Below are positions 36,721-49,060 of a stretch of 64,000 nucleotides of DNA, in pieces. Made by a program: the position numbers and the translations under genes. The DNA comes from Cymbidium sinense. Its lineage: Eukaryota > Streptophyta > Magnoliopsida > Asparagales > Orchidaceae. Each line of letters opens with the position of its first letter. Position 1 is the first letter of the stretch. The stretch is from positions 139,848,040 to 139,912,039 of the forward strand of contig CM038214.1 of the NCBI GenBank assembly GCA_021442155.1. Direction: 5' to 3'. The notes beneath the pieces are model-generated. The model searched no databases, was not told the origin of the DNA, and saw nothing but the letters and a program-made list of their open reading frames with translations.

Positions 36721-38606
36721 TATGGTTTAGGTTTATTAGGTTTTAGGGTTTAAGTTTATTTTTTAATTTATCTAGTTACTTTAGGTTTATGTTTAGGGTT
36801 TGGGGTTTAGGGTTAGGGTTTAGGGTTTAGGGTTTTATAATTTATGCTTTTATGTTTTAGGGTTTAAGGGTAGGTTTTAAGGTTTAGGGTTTTGGAGTTA
36901 GTGGTTATGGAGGTGGTGGAGGGTTTAGTTGGCTTTAGGGTTTAGGGTCAGATTAGGGAGGTGGGGGTTTAGGCTTTATGGTGGGAAGGTAAGGTTTATG
37001 GAGGTTAGTGGGTTTAGAGTTTATGATTGTGAGGTTTAGGTGGGTGGGCCTGGGTGTTTAGGATTAGTGGTTTAAGGCCTGGGGTTTAGGGTTTAGGGCT
37101 AGGGCCAGGGGAGGTGGTGAGTATTTATGGTAGGGTGTGATTTAGTGTAGTGGTTAAGGGTTTTCTTAAATTAAGCAAACCAACAAGTAGTCTTATTTAG
37201 TTTATTTGATTTATATTTTATTTGTTTATTTATTTTATTTTATTTTTATTTAGTTTATTTTATTTATTTAGTTTATTTATTTTAGGTTTATTTTTTTAGT
37301 TTAGGTTCTTTATTTTAATTTATTTTTTAGTTTATTTTAGGTTTATGTTTATTTTTTAGTTTAATTTATTTTAATTTTATTTTTTAGCTTTAGGTTTTAC
37401 ATTTTATTTTTTTGTTTAGGTTTAGTTTTTCATTTTATTTTGTTAGGTTTAGGGTTTATGGTTACGGTTAGGGTTTAGGGTTTAAGGTTTAGGGTTTACC
37501 ATTTAGGGTTTAGGGTTTAGGTTTAGGGTGTAGGGTTTAGGGTTTAGGGTTTTTTTAGGATTTAGGGTTTAGGGGTTAGGGTTTAGAGTTGTAGGTTTAG
37601 GGCTTAAGGTTTAGGGTTAATTTTAAGGTTTAGGGTTTAGGGTTAGGGCTTTTTCTTCTTATTTTTATTATTTAATTTTTATTTATTTTTAATTAAGGAA
37701 ACTCATAGGTTTAGATTTATCTAGTTTATTTTTTTTGTTTAGGTTTATTTATATTTTTATTTAGTTTATTTTATTTATTTTAGTTTATTTATTTTAGCTT
37801 AGGTTTTTTAATTTGGTTTATCTTTTAGATTTAAATTTAGGTTTAGGTTTACGTTTTAGTTTAGTTTTATTTTTATTTTATTGTTCAAGTTTAGCTATTA
37901 TTATTTATTATTAGGTTTAGGTTTACGTTTTATGTTTTTATTGAAGGTGTATTTTTAGGTTTTATTTTTTAGTTTAGGTTTATTTTTAGTTTATTTTATT
38001 TTATTTAGGGTTTAGGTTTAGGTTTAGGTCTAGTTTATTTTACATTTAGATTTAGGTTATTTAGTTTAATTTAGTTTAGGTTTAGGTTTATTTTATATTT
38101 ATATTATGTTTATGTTTTTTTTTAATTTAGGGTTTAGGTTTTATTTTTGTTTATTTTAGGTTTATTTTTTTTTTAGGTTTAGGTTTTATTTAATTTTATT
38201 TCAGTTTATTTTAGGTTTATTTTATTTTTATTTTTGGTTTATTTGATCTTTATTTTAAGTTTAGTTTTTATTTTATTTAAGTTTTTTATTTTTTAGTTTA
38301 GCTTAGGTTTTTAATCATTTTATATTATTTTTATTTTTTTTCTTTTTAGGTTTAAGTTTAGGTGTTTATTTTATTTTCTTTTTTATTTTATTTTAGTTTA
38401 GGTTTCTTTATTTATTTTATTTTTAAGCTTTTTTAGGTTTAGTTTTTTAGCTTTTTAGGGTCTAGGGTCTAGGGTTTAGGGTTAGTTGAGGGTTTAGGGT
38501 TTAGGGTTTTTAAGATTTAAAGTTTCAGGTTTTGGGTTTAAGGTTTAGGGTTTATGTTATGGGTTTAGGGTTCAAGCTTAAATTTATGGTTTTGAGTTTT
38601 TGGTTT

Positions 38607-39091
38607 TTTTAACATAGAATAAATTCATATTCAACATTTCTTCTTTTCGATTACATCAACCAAGTCACACAACAAGTTTTCAGAGAAATTAGCGATGACA
38701 TAAATAAAAAATGAGCACGGTAGAGCAAATAAAAAACCTTAGATAACTAGAATCATCTCTATTATAAAGACCTAGTTCCATAAGCACTAGATCAGATTGA
38801 GCATTCTTCATATTCTTCAGTACCGATCAAAACCACCCTAGCCACTCGAGTAGCAAGATCCACCATCAAATCCTTGATCTCTCCCTCCACCACCACCATG
38901 GATGTAACCTCTGTCGCTCCTCCCACCTCCATAACCACCACTGCTCTGACCACTATGTCCATATCCACTAGCACCTCTAGATCCCCCACCAGCACTATGA
39001 TAACTGCCACCTTGGCCTTTACCTCCACAACCAGATCTAGAATGAACATTATTGAAATTGATGTTCCTACCGTCAAGGTTCTTCCCATTCT
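38607..39091 (-). pseudogene. GRP fragment, copy 8 (long uninterrupted frame)
   Basis: From 39089 downward the frame reads NGKNLDGRNINFNNVHSRSG, followed by about 60 open glycine-rich codons including YHSAGGGSRGASGYGHSGQ, SSGGYGGGRSDRGYIHGGGG and GRDQGFDGGSCYSSG, then a TAG, GGFDRY and TGA. It has the longest unbroken true frame among the copies (about 80 codons), but the QAQ motif is altered and there is no start codon. The 3' UTR is complete with the A-run at 38607-38610. Confidence 0.92.
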
Positions 39092-41169
39092 TAGGGTTTA
39101 GGTTTATTAGGTATTAGGGTTTAGGTTTATTTTTTAATTTATTTAGTTACTTTAGGTTTAGGTTTATTGTTTTTGGCTAGGGTTATGGTTTAAGAATTAG
39201 GGTTTTAGGTTTTTAAGGTTTATACTTTAGGGTTTTGAGTTTAAAGTTAGGGTTTAGGGTTTTATGGCTTAGGATTTTATGGTTTAGGGTTTAGGGTTTT
39301 GGGTTTAGGGTTTAGAGTTTGAGCTCTAGGGTTTACGATTTTAAGGGTTTAAATTTCAAAGTTAGCTTAGGTTAGTTAGTGTTTAGGCTTTATGGTTTCT
39401 GGTTTGTTTTAAAGTTTAGGGTTTAGGGTTAGTTATTTAGGGTTTGTGGTTTAGGTCATGATGGTTTATTCATATAAGGTTTATGGTTTAGGGTTTAGGG
39501 TTAATTTAGGGTGTGTGGTTTGCTTTTTTAAGGGTATAGGGTTGTAGGTTTAGGGTTTAGTGTTTAGGATTTTTTTTTAGATTAACTAAATCGACAAGTT
39601 TAGGTTTATTTAGTTTATTTTTTATTTATTTTAGCTTTTTTCATTTAGGTTTACTTTTATTTTTTACTTTGTTTAGTTTATTTATTTCAGGTTTATTTAA
39701 TTTAGTTTATTTTTTAGGTTTAGGTTTTGGTTTATTTTCATTTTCTAGTTTATTTTTATTTTTATTTTATTCTTTAGGTTTAGGTTTTATTTTTTATTTT
39801 TAATTTTAGGTTTAGTTTTTTATTTTATTTTTTTAGGTTTAGGTTTTAGGTTTTTCTTTAAGGTTTATTTTTAGTTTTTATTTTTTAGTCTAGGTTTATG
39901 TTTATTTTCAGTTTATTTTATTATATTTAGTTTAGGTTTAGATTCTATTTATTTTAGTTTAGTTTATTTAAGTTTAGGTTTAGGTTTATTTTATTTTTAT
40001 TTTAGGTTTACATTTTTTTTAGTTAAGTGTTTAAGTTTTATTTGTTATTTATTTTTAGGTTTAGGTTTTTATTTTATTTTATTTTTGGTTTATTTCATTT
40101 TTATTTATGTTTGGTTTTTCACATTATTTACTTTTTTATTCTTAGGTTTATTTTATTTTTAAGTTTGGTTTAGGTTTTCATTTTTTTTATTTTAGTTTAT
40201 TTTTTTAGTTTATTTTATTTTATTTTTAGGATTACGTTTAGCTTTTAGTTCAATTTTTATTTTATTTTATTATTTTATTTTATTTAGGTTTAGGTTTTTT
40301 TATATATTTTATTTTTAGGTTTTATTTAGTTTAGGCTTAAGTATTTAGGTTTTCAGGTTTTTATGATTTAGGGTTTAGAGTTTAGGGTTTAATGTTTAGG
40401 CTTTAGGGTTTATGGTTTTTAGGGTTTAGGGTTGAGGGTTTATAATTTAGGGTTTAGGGTTAGCTTATGATTTTTTTTTAAAAAAAATTAAGTAAACTCG
40501 TAGGTTTAAGTTATTTAAGTTTTTTAATTTAACTTAATTTATTTCTTAATTTTTATTTAGTTTGGTTTATTTATTTTATGTTTATTATTTTAGTTTAGGT
40601 TTTTTATTTTAGTTTAGGTTTTTTATTTTAGTTTATTTTTTAAGTTTAGGTTTATTTTAGTTAAGTTTTATTTTAATTTTATTTTTAGGTTTAGGTTTTA
40701 TTTTTATTTTTGATTTAGGTTTAGGTTTTATTTTATTTTTTTAGGTTTAGATTTTTCTTTTTTTTTTAAAGTTAATTTTAGGTTCTCTTTTAGTTTAGGT
40801 TTATTTTATTTTAGTTTATTTTATTTATTTATAGGTATAGGTTTAGGTTTAGTTTACTTTAGGTTTAGGTTAATGTTTTATTTATTTTAGTTTGGGATTT
40901 AGTTTAGTTTATTTTGTCTAAATTTATTTTTATTTTAGGTTTAGTTTTTTCTTTAAGTTTAGGGTTTAGAGTTTTTTAAGGTTTCTTTTATTTTATTTTG
41001 TTTAGGTTTAGGTTTAAATTTATTTTACTTTAGGTTTAGATTTAGGTTTTATGTTTTTAGTTTAGTTTACTTTTGTTTAGGTATATGTTTATTTTATTTT
41101 ATTTTATTTATTTTTATTTTAGGTATATGTTTTTTTTAGTTTAGGGTTTAGGGTTTAGAGTTTTTTTAA

Positions 41170-41443
41170 GTTCTTCAGTTTCTATAGTTCCCAATAGAAC
41201 CACCCCCGCCTCTTGAGTAGCGGGATCCACCATCATATCCCCGATCTCTCTCTCTACCACCACCATAGTTGTAAGCTCCATCACTCCTCCCGCCTCCATA
41301 ACCACCACTGCTCCAGCCACCACCTCCATATCCACTAGCAACTCTAGATCGCCCACCATCACTGCGATAACTGCCACCTCCATCACCAGATTTAGAAAGC
41401 TTGGTTGATGGTGATGTTCCTACCTCAAGGTTTTGCCCATTCT
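41170..41443 (-). pseudogene. GRP fragment, copy 9 (coding part only, 3' UTR deleted)
   Basis: Keeps the coding side with the NG start junction, the Gly-rich part and the C-terminal YSRGGGGSIGNYRN-like end, but stops just after the stop codon region and joins TTTAGAG-type array at 41169. The whole 3' UTR and A-run are missing. Part of the RRM end has an indel near 41430 (TACCTCAAGG), shifting the frame. Confidence 0.87.
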
Positions 41444-42721
41444 TATGGTTTAAGTTTATTAGGTTTAACAGTAGAGGTATATTTTTTAATTTCTTTTATT
41501 ACTTTGGGTTTAGGTTTAGGGTTTGGGATTTAAGGTTAGGGTCTAGTGTTTAAGATTTAGGGATTTAGAGCTAATGCTTTTAAGGTTTAAGGTTTATGGT
41601 TGAGGGTTAGGGTTTAGGGTTTTAGGTTTTTTAGGTTTTAAGTTTAGGGGTTGAGTTTAGTTTAGGGTTTAGGGTAGGGTTTTAGAGTTTAGGGTTTAAG
41701 GTTGTAGTTTAGTGTCATCGATTTAGGGTTTAGGGTTTTAGGGTTTGCCTAGCGTTTAGGGTTGTAGGTTTACGATTTTAGAGTTTAGGGTTTAGGGTTT
41801 AGTGTTGTAAGTTTAGGGTTTAGAGTTTGGGGTTTAGGGTTAGGTTTAGGGTTTAGAGTTTAGGGTTAGGGTTATTTATTAATTTTTTTTATTTTATTAT
41901 ATTTTAATTTTTTTTAAATTAGGTAAACTGGTAGGTTTAGGTTTATTTACCTTATTTTTTTAGTTTATTTTATTTTTTATTTTGATTTAGGTTTATTTTT
42001 TATTTATTTTTTTTTTTTTAGTATTTTATTTTAGTTTATTTTAGGTTTAGGTTTAGGTATTTATTTTATTTTTTTTGGTTTAGGTTTTTTTTACTTTAGG
42101 TTTATTTTAGGTTTTATTTTTAGTTTAGGTTTCAATTTATGGTTTATTTTTTTTTTTTATTTAGTAGGTTTAGGTTTGGTTTTTATTTTAGCTTTAGGTT
42201 TAAGTTTTATTTATTTTAATTTTGTTTATTTTAGTTTAATTTTAGGCTTATTTTATTTTTATTTTAGGTTTAGGTTTTCTTTTTAGTTTAAGGTTTAGAT
42301 TTTATTTTTTAGTTAGTTTTAGTTTTTATTTTTATTTTAGGTTTAGTATTTAGGTTTTGGTCTTTATTTATTTTTCAATTATTTTATTTAAGGTTTAGTT
42401 TATATTATATTTAGGTTTTATTTTAAAATTGTTTAGGTTTTATTTAATTATTTTTAGTTTAGTTTTATATTTTTTAGGTTTAGGTTTAGGTTTTAGTTTA
42501 TGTTTTTATTTTATTTTATTTTTTTATTTTATTTTGGTCTAAATTTTTTATTTAGTTTATTTAATTTAAATTTAGATTTTTAGGTTTTTAGGGTTTACAA
42601 TTTTTTTTTTGGGTTTAGGGTTTAGAGTTTAGGTTTTAGGGTTTAGGGTTTTGGGTTTAGGGTTTTAAGGTTTAAGGTTTAGGGTTTAGGATTTTTAGGG
42701 TTTAGTGTTTAGGATTTTTGG

Positions 42722-42762
42722 TTTTTATTTTTAAGAGAGAACAAATTCAGATTCAACATTTT
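42722..42762 (-). pseudogene. GRP fragment, copy 10 (extreme 3' tip only)
   Basis: Only about 35 bases of the module's 3' end survive: the A-run, then AGAGAACAAATTCAGATTC and AACATTTTTTA, directly followed by TTTATTTATTTAG filler. It is recognisable because this tip is the most conserved part of the module's end. Confidence 0.75.
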
Positions 42763-43214
42763 TTATTTTATTTATTTAGTATATTTAGTTTATTTTATTT
42801 TTTTATTTTTATTTATGTTTATTTTTTAGTTTAGTTTATTTAGGTTTAGGTTTTTCTTTAGGTTTTTGTTTATTTTATTTTAAGTATATTTTAGGTGTAT
42901 TTTATTTTTATTTTACGTTTAGTTTTTAATTTATTTAGGTTTTTTATGCTTAGGTTTATTTTATTATTTAGTTTAGTTTAGGTTTTTATTTATTTTATTT
43001 TAGTTTATTTCATTAATTTATTTTATTTTATTTGTAGGTTTAGGTTTAGGTTTTAGTTTAGGTTTTTATTTTATTTAGGTTTAAGATATTTTATTTATTT
43101 TATTTTTAGGGTTTAGGGTTTTAGGGGATAGGGTTTAGGATTTATGGTTTAGGGTTTAGGTATTTTAGGGTTTAGGTTTTGGTTTAGCGTTCAGGTTTTA
43201 GTTTAGGGTTTTTA

Positions 43215-43700
43215 GTTTTTTTCTTAAGGGAGAACAAATTCAGATTCAACAGTTCTTTTCTTTTTTATTTCATCAAATAAGTAACACACCAAGTTTTTTA
43301 TGACATAAGCGATGACATAGATAAAAAATTGAGCACGCTTAGAGAAAATCAAAAACCCAAGAGAACTAGAACCATCTCTACTGAAAAGGCACAGTACCAC
43401 AAGTAGTAGATCGGATCGATCGTTCTTTAGTTTCTCCAGTTCCCATTCGAATCACCTCAGCCTCTCGAGTAGTGGGATCTGCCATCATATCCCTAATCTC
43501 TCCCTATGTAACTACCATGGATGTAACCTCCATCGCTCTTCTAGCCTCCATAACCACGACTACTCCAACCACCACCTCCATATCCACCAGCACCTCTAGA
43601 TCCCCCACCACCACAATAATAACCTTGCCTCATGCCATCCACCGGATCTAGATTAAGCACGGTTGTGATGATGTTCCTATCGTCAAGGTTCTACCCAATC
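43215..43700 (-). pseudogene. GRP fragment, copy 11
   Basis: Start reads DWVEP-like because of a base change in the first codons and a lost base after AACATCA; the Gly-rich part contains GGGGSRGAGGYGGGG-type codons. The C-terminal end in its own phase reads GNWRN-stop, the usual C-terminus of these proteins. The 3' UTR and the A-run with CTTAAG are present. The next copy starts about 790 bases further on, a short-interval pair. Confidence 0.88.
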
Positions 43701-44002
43701 TTAGGGTTTAGGTTTATGCTTTTTAGAATTTAGGGTTTAGGTTTATTTTTTTAAATTTATTTAGTACTTTAAGTTTAGGTTTAGGGTTTGGATTTTAGGG
43801 TTTAGGGTTTAGGGTTTAGGGTTTAGGGTTTAGAGTTTTAGGGTTTTAGGGTTTATGCTTTTAGTATTTAGGGTTTAGGCTTTAGGGTTTAAGGTTTCGG
43901 GTTGTAGGTTTAGGATATTAAGTTAAGGGTTTATGGTTTAGGGTTTAGGGTTTAGGGTTTAGGTTTTAGGTTTAGGGTTTAAGTTTTAGTTTAGGGTGTA
44001 TG

Positions 44003-44470
44003 GTTTTTTTTAATAGATAACAAATTCAGATTCAACATTTCTTCTTTACGATTTAATCAACCAAGTAGCACCGCAAGTTTTCTAAGACACAAGTGATGAC
44101 ATAGATAAAAAATGAGAACCCATAGGGCAAATAAAAATCTTTAGATAAGTTGAACTATCTCTACTGTAAAGAAAAATCCCATAAGCGGAGATCGGATCAA
44201 TGGTTCTTCATTTTCTCCAGTTCTATCGAGTCATGCTCTGAGTAGCAGGATCCACCATCATATCCCCAATCTCTCCCTCTTCCACCACCACAACTGAAAC
44301 CTTCATCTCTGCTCCAACCATCATAACCACCACTGCTCTGACCACCACCTCCACATCCACTAGCACCTCCAAATCCCCCACCACCACTGTGATAACTTTC
44401 GCCTCTGCCTTCACCTCCACCAGGTCAGGCGCACGGTTGGCGGTGATGTTCACGTCGTCAGGTTCTATTC
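44003..44470 (-). pseudogene. GRP fragment, copy 12
   Basis: The first junction has lost several bases (TTCTATTCTTAGG on the + strand), and the RRM end reads NITANRAPDL in one phase. Glycine-rich codons continue with indels, and the usual SRGRGGSDGNW end is degraded (TCATGCTCTGAGTAGC on the + strand). The 3' UTR is complete to the A-run. Second member of the 43215/44003 pair. Confidence 0.86.
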
Positions 44471-45370
44471 TTAGGGTTTAGGGTTAGTTTAGGGTTTAGG
44501 GTTTAAGGTTTAGTGTTTGAGGTTTAATGTTTAGGGTTGTAGGTTTTAGGGTTTAGGGTTTAGGGTTTGGGGTTTAATATTTAGGGTTGTAAGTTTTAGG
44601 GTTTAGGGTTTGGGATTTAGGATTTTAGGGTATAGGGTTTAGAGTTTAGGTTTGGGGTTTAGGGTTTAGGATTTAGGGTTTAGGATTGGAGATTTAGTTG
44701 TAGGTTTAGGGTTTGGGGTTTAAGGATATTTTTAGGGTTTACGATCTAGGGTTTAGGATTTAGGGTTTATGTTTTTTTTTAAATTAAGTAAACTAGTTTG
44801 TTTATGTTTATTTAGTTTCTTTTTTAGTTTATTTGAGTTTATTTTATTATTTTATTTAGGTTTATTTTTATTTTTATTTAATTTTGTTTATTTTTTTAGG
44901 TTTTTTTATTTTAGTTTAGATTTTTTATTTTAGTTTATTTTTTAGGTTTAATTTGGATTTTTAGTTGCATTTTATTTTTATTTTATTTTTTAGGTTTTGG
45001 TTTTATTTTTTATTTTTAGGTTTCGGTTTAGGTTTTAGGTTTATTTTTAAGTTTTATTTTTTAGTTTAGGTTTAGGTTTATTTTGGTTTCTTTTATTTTA
45101 ATTAGGGTTTAGGTTTAGGTTTTGATTTAGTTTATTTTATGATTAGGTTTTATTTTATTAGTTTAGTATATTTTAGTTTAAGTTTAGGTTTATTTTATTT
45201 TTAGTTTTTTTTTAGTTTAGGGTTTAGGTTTTATTTTTTATTTATTTTTTGGTTTAGGTTTTTTATTTTATTTTATTTTATTTTTTCGGTTTATTTTATT
45301 TTTATTTTAGGTTATATTTTTATTTTATTTTAAGGGTTTAGAGGTTTAAGGTTTAGGTTTAGGTCTAGGG

Positions 45371-45823
45371 TTCAGATTCAACATTTCTTCTTTTCGATTT
45401 CATTAACCAAGTAACACACTAAGTTTTCTAAGACATAAGCAACAACGTAGATCGAAAATGAGCACGCATAGAGCAAATCAAAAACCCTAGATAACTAGAA
45501 CTATCTCTACTGTAAAAACACAGTTCCATAAGCAGCAGATCGGATCGACAAATTTTTAGTTTCTCTAGTTCCCGTCAAAATAACCCTGACCTCTTGAGTA
45601 GCGGGATCCACCATCATATCCCATCTCCCTCCACCACCACCAGTGTAACCTTCATCATTCCTCCGCCTCATAACCACCACTGCTTTGACCACCACCTCCA
45701 TATCCACCAGCACCTCCAGATCCCCCACCTCCACTACGATAACTGCCACGTTCACTTCCAATGCCAGATCTAGACTAGGCATGGTTGATAGTGATGTTCC
45801 TGCCATCAAGGTTTTTCCCATTC
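45371..45823 (-). pseudogene. GRP fragment, copy 13
   Basis: Minus strand: NGKNLDGRNITINHA, TAG at the second Gln of QAQ, SRSGIGSERGSYRSGGGG, then SGGAGGYGGGGQSSGGYE, an indel, and a degraded end. The 3' UTR is present but its extreme tip (the A-run and AGAACAAA) is missing; it joins TTTAGGTCTAGGG directly. First member of the 45371/46108 pair. Confidence 0.9.
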
Positions 45824-46107
45824 TTAGGGTTTAGGTTTACATTTAGGTTTATTAGGTTTTAGGGTTTATGTATATTTTTTTAATTTATTTAGTTACATTA
45901 GGTTTAGGTTTAGGGTTTGGGGTTTAGGGTTTAGGGTTTAGGGTTAGGGTTTAGGGTTTAGGGTTTAAGGTTTTAAGGTTTATGCTTTTAGGGTTTAGGG
46001 TTTAGGATTAGGTTTTAGGGTTTACTATGTTTTAGGGTTTAGGGTTTAGGGTTTAGGTTTTAGGTATAGGGTTTAGGTTTTAGTTTATGGTTTATGATTT
46101 TTGGTTT

Positions 46108-46590
46108 CCTTTTTTTAGAACAAATTCATATTAAACATCTCTTCCTTTCAATTTCATCAACTAAGTAACACACCAAGTTTTCTAAGACACAAGCAATGAC
46201 ATAGAGAAAAACTGAGCATGCATAGGCAAATCAAAAATGCTAGATAATTAGAATTGTCTCTACTATAAAGACATAGTTTCATAAGCAGTAGGTCTGATCG
46301 GTCATTCTTTAGCTTCTCTAGTTCCCATCAAAACCTCCAGACATCTTGAGTAGCATGATCCACCATCATATCCCTGATCTCTCCCTCCGCCACCACCATG
46401 GTTGTAACCTTTATCACTCCTCACATCTACATAATCACCACTTCTTCGACCACCACCTCCGTAGCCACGAGCACCTATAGATCCCGCACCACCACTGTGA
46501 TAACCGCCGCCTCTACCTTCACCTCCACTGCTAGATCTAGACTGAGCTTGGTTGACAGTGATATTCTTACCATCAAGGTTCTACCCATTC
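46108..46590 (-). pseudogene. GRP fragment, copy 14
   Basis: Minus strand: NG-stop-NLDGKNITVNQAQSRSSS, then about 70 open codons including GGEGRGGGYHSGG, GARGYGGGGRRSGDY and YNHGGGGGRDQGYDGGSCYS, with a frame change at the last few codons. It retains an intact NQAQSRS motif. The 3' UTR is complete with a T-run (46109-46117) on the + strand. The P0 fragment lies about 300 bases to the right. Confidence 0.91.
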
Positions 46591-46898
46591 TTAAGTTTTT
46601 GGTTTAAGTTTAGGTTTATTATGTTTTAAGGTTTAGGTTTACTTTTTAATTTATTTAGTTACTTTAGATTTATGTTTAGGGTTTGGGGTTTAGGGTTTAG
46701 GGTTTAAGGTTAGGGTTTAGGGTTTAGGGTTAGGGTTTTGGGTTTTAGGGTTTATGCTTTTACGGTTTAGGGTTTAAGATTAGGGTTTAGGGTTTAAGGT
46801 TTTTTAGGGTTTAGGGTTTAGAGTTAAGCATTTAGGGTTGTAGATTTAGGGTTTAGGGTTTAGTGTTAGTTTTAGGGTTTAAGGTTCAGGCTTTAGGG

Positions 46899-47213
46899 CT
46901 AGATGGCAAGGCTATAAAAGAATGGCCTAATCTTGAGCATATTGAGGAGAGCAGCCTCTAAGGATCCCACCATATCTCCTTTTTTAATCAGTTCAACCGA
47001 GGTGATAATTTGAATAATGCCCTTGTTGATCTTAGTTGGGATGTTGAGAACTTGGAAGAAAGAAGTCTGTGAAGCATCCAGACCAGTGTTGTCTGGAGGA
47101 ACCACAACATCAATAGATGCAACAAGACCAACACAGGCAAGAGCACCAATTTTATATTTCACAACCTCTTCATTGACTTCTTTAAGGTCACCTTTTATAA
47201 AAATCAGCTCAAT
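46899..47213 (-). pseudogene. RPP0: 60S acidic ribosomal protein P0 internal fragment
   Basis: P0 anchors P1/P2 proteins in the GTPase-associated stalk of the large ribosomal subunit. The minus strand reads [16 protein letters not shown], then [60 protein letters not shown] and [19 protein letters not shown], then RPFFYSLAI and a TAG at 46899-46901. This is about 104 codons from the middle of P0, against a usual total of about 320 residues. There is no stop inside, no intron, and no N- or C-terminal part (no acidic DDDMGFGLFD tail). Changes at conserved places (for example [21 protein letters not shown]) suggest decay without selection. TTTAGGG array abuts both ends directly; no A-run is seen. 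Confidence 0.93.
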
Positions 47214-48569
47214 TGGGTTTAGGGTTTAGGCTTTTTATTATTTATGGTTTAGGGTTTAGGGTTTAGGGTTTAGGATTTAGGTTCAGGTTTAGGTTTAGTT
47301 TGCATTTAGGTTTAGGGTGTAGGGTTTTTAGGGTTTAGGGTTTAGGGTTAGTTTAGAGTTTAGGGCTTAGGGTTTTAGGGTTTAGGGTTTAGGATTTAGG
47401 GTTTAGGTTTAGGGTTAGGGTTTAGGGTTTAGGGTTTAGGGTTTATGGTTTAGGGTTTATGGTTTAGGGTTTAGGGTTTAGGGTTTAGGTTTAGGTTAGT
47501 TTTAGGTTTAGGGTTTAAGGTTTAGGGTTTAGGATTTAGGGTTTAAGGATTAGGGTTTAGTGTTTAGGGTTTTAATTAATTAGTTTAGATTTATTTAGTT
47601 TATGTAGTTTATTTTTTTTATTTATTTTAATTTATTTATTTTTTAATTTTATATTTTTATTTAGTTTAATTTATTTAATTTAGGTTTATCATTTTAGTTT
47701 AGGTTTTTTATTTTACTTTATTTTTTAAGTTTAGGTTTAGGTTTATTTTTTAGTTTAGTTTTATTTTTATTTATTTTAGGTTAAGGTTCTTTTTTTTTTA
47801 TTTTTAGGTTTTAGTTTAGGTTTCTATTTTATTTTTTAGGTTTAGGTTTTAGGTTTGTATTTTAGGTTTATTTTTAGGTTTAGTTTTTTTAGTTTAGGTT
47901 TAGTTTATTTTAGTTTAGGGTTAAGGTTTATTATATTTTAGGTTTAGGTTTAGGTTTTATTTATTTTAGTTTAATTTATTTTAGTTTAGGTTTAGGTTTC
48001 TTTTATTTTGTTTATTTTATGTTCAGTTTTCTTTTATTTTATGGTTTAGGTATTATTTTTGTTTATTTTTATGTTTTTTTAGGTTTTTCTTTAGGTTTAG
48101 ATTTTTATTTAGTTTTTATTTTTTTATTTAAGGTTTATTTTTGTTTTATTTTAGGTTTAGTTTTTATTTTATTTAGGTTTTTTATTTTTTAGTTTAGTTT
48201 TGGTTTTTATTTATTTTAGTTTAATTTAGTTTTTATTTTTTATTTTATTTTCTTTTTATGTTTATGTTTAGGTTTAGGTTTAGGTTTATGTTTTAGTTTA
48301 TGTTTTTATTTTATTTTCGTTTAGGTTTTTTATTTATTTTAGTTTTAATTTTTATTTAGTTTTGGTTTAGGTTTTAGCTTTTTAGGGTTTAGGGTTTAGG
48401 GTTTGTTTAGGGTTTAGTGTTTAGGGTTTAGGGTTTGAGGTTTAGGTTTTAGGGTTTAGGGTTTAGGGTTTAGGGTTTAGGGTTTATGATTTAGTATTTA
48501 GGGTTTAAGATTTAGGGTTCAGGGTTTAGGTTTAGGGTTCAAGTTTTAGTTTAGGGTTTCAGGTTTTGG

Positions 48570-49060
48570 TTTTATTTTTAATAGAGAACAAATTCAAATT
48601 CAACATTTCTTCTTTTCAATTTCATCAACCAAGTAACACAACAAGTTTTCTAAGACACAAGTGACAACATAGATAAAAAATGAGCATGCATAGAGCAAAT
48701 CAAAATCCCTAGATAATTAAGACCCTCTCTATTATGAAGACATAGTTCCATAAGAAGTAGATCGGATCAACCGTACTTCAATTTATCCAGCTACCATCAG
48801 AACCACCTGACCTCTCGAGTAGCAGGATCCACCATCATATCCCCAATCTCTCCCTCCGCCACCACCAAGGCTGTAACCTCTGTCGGTCCTCCTGCCTCCA
48901 TAACCACCACTGCTCTGACCACTCCCTCCATATCCACAGGCACCTCTAGATCCCCCACCGCCACTACGATAACCGCCACCTCCCCCTTCACCACTACCGC
49001 CAGATCTAGACTAAGCTTGGTTGACGGTGATGTTCCTGCCATCAAGGTCCTACTCATTCT
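48570..49060 (-). pseudogene. GRP fragment, copy 15
   Basis: Minus strand: NE-stop-DLDGRNITVNQA, TAG at the second Gln of QAQ, then an open glycine-rich run (SGGSGEGGGGGYRSGGGG, SRGACGYGGSGQSSGGYGG, then GYSLGGGGGRDWGYDGGSCY) with a frame change near the end. The 3' UTR and A-run are complete. The LINE poly(A) end lies only a few bases from its first codons, in the adjoining CCCTAA word. Confidence 0.91.

Noticed and set aside
38792..39088. Recurring frame beginning MGRTL and rich in Val/Met (also at 24418, 36523, 45507, 48797, 56053) as a conserved small protein.
   Set aside because: It is the +1 reading of the GRP fragment. The frame giving NGKNLDGRNITV and Gly-rich repeats explains the sequence. 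The ATG arises from AATGGG at the module start, and absence of stops follows from GGN-rich composition.
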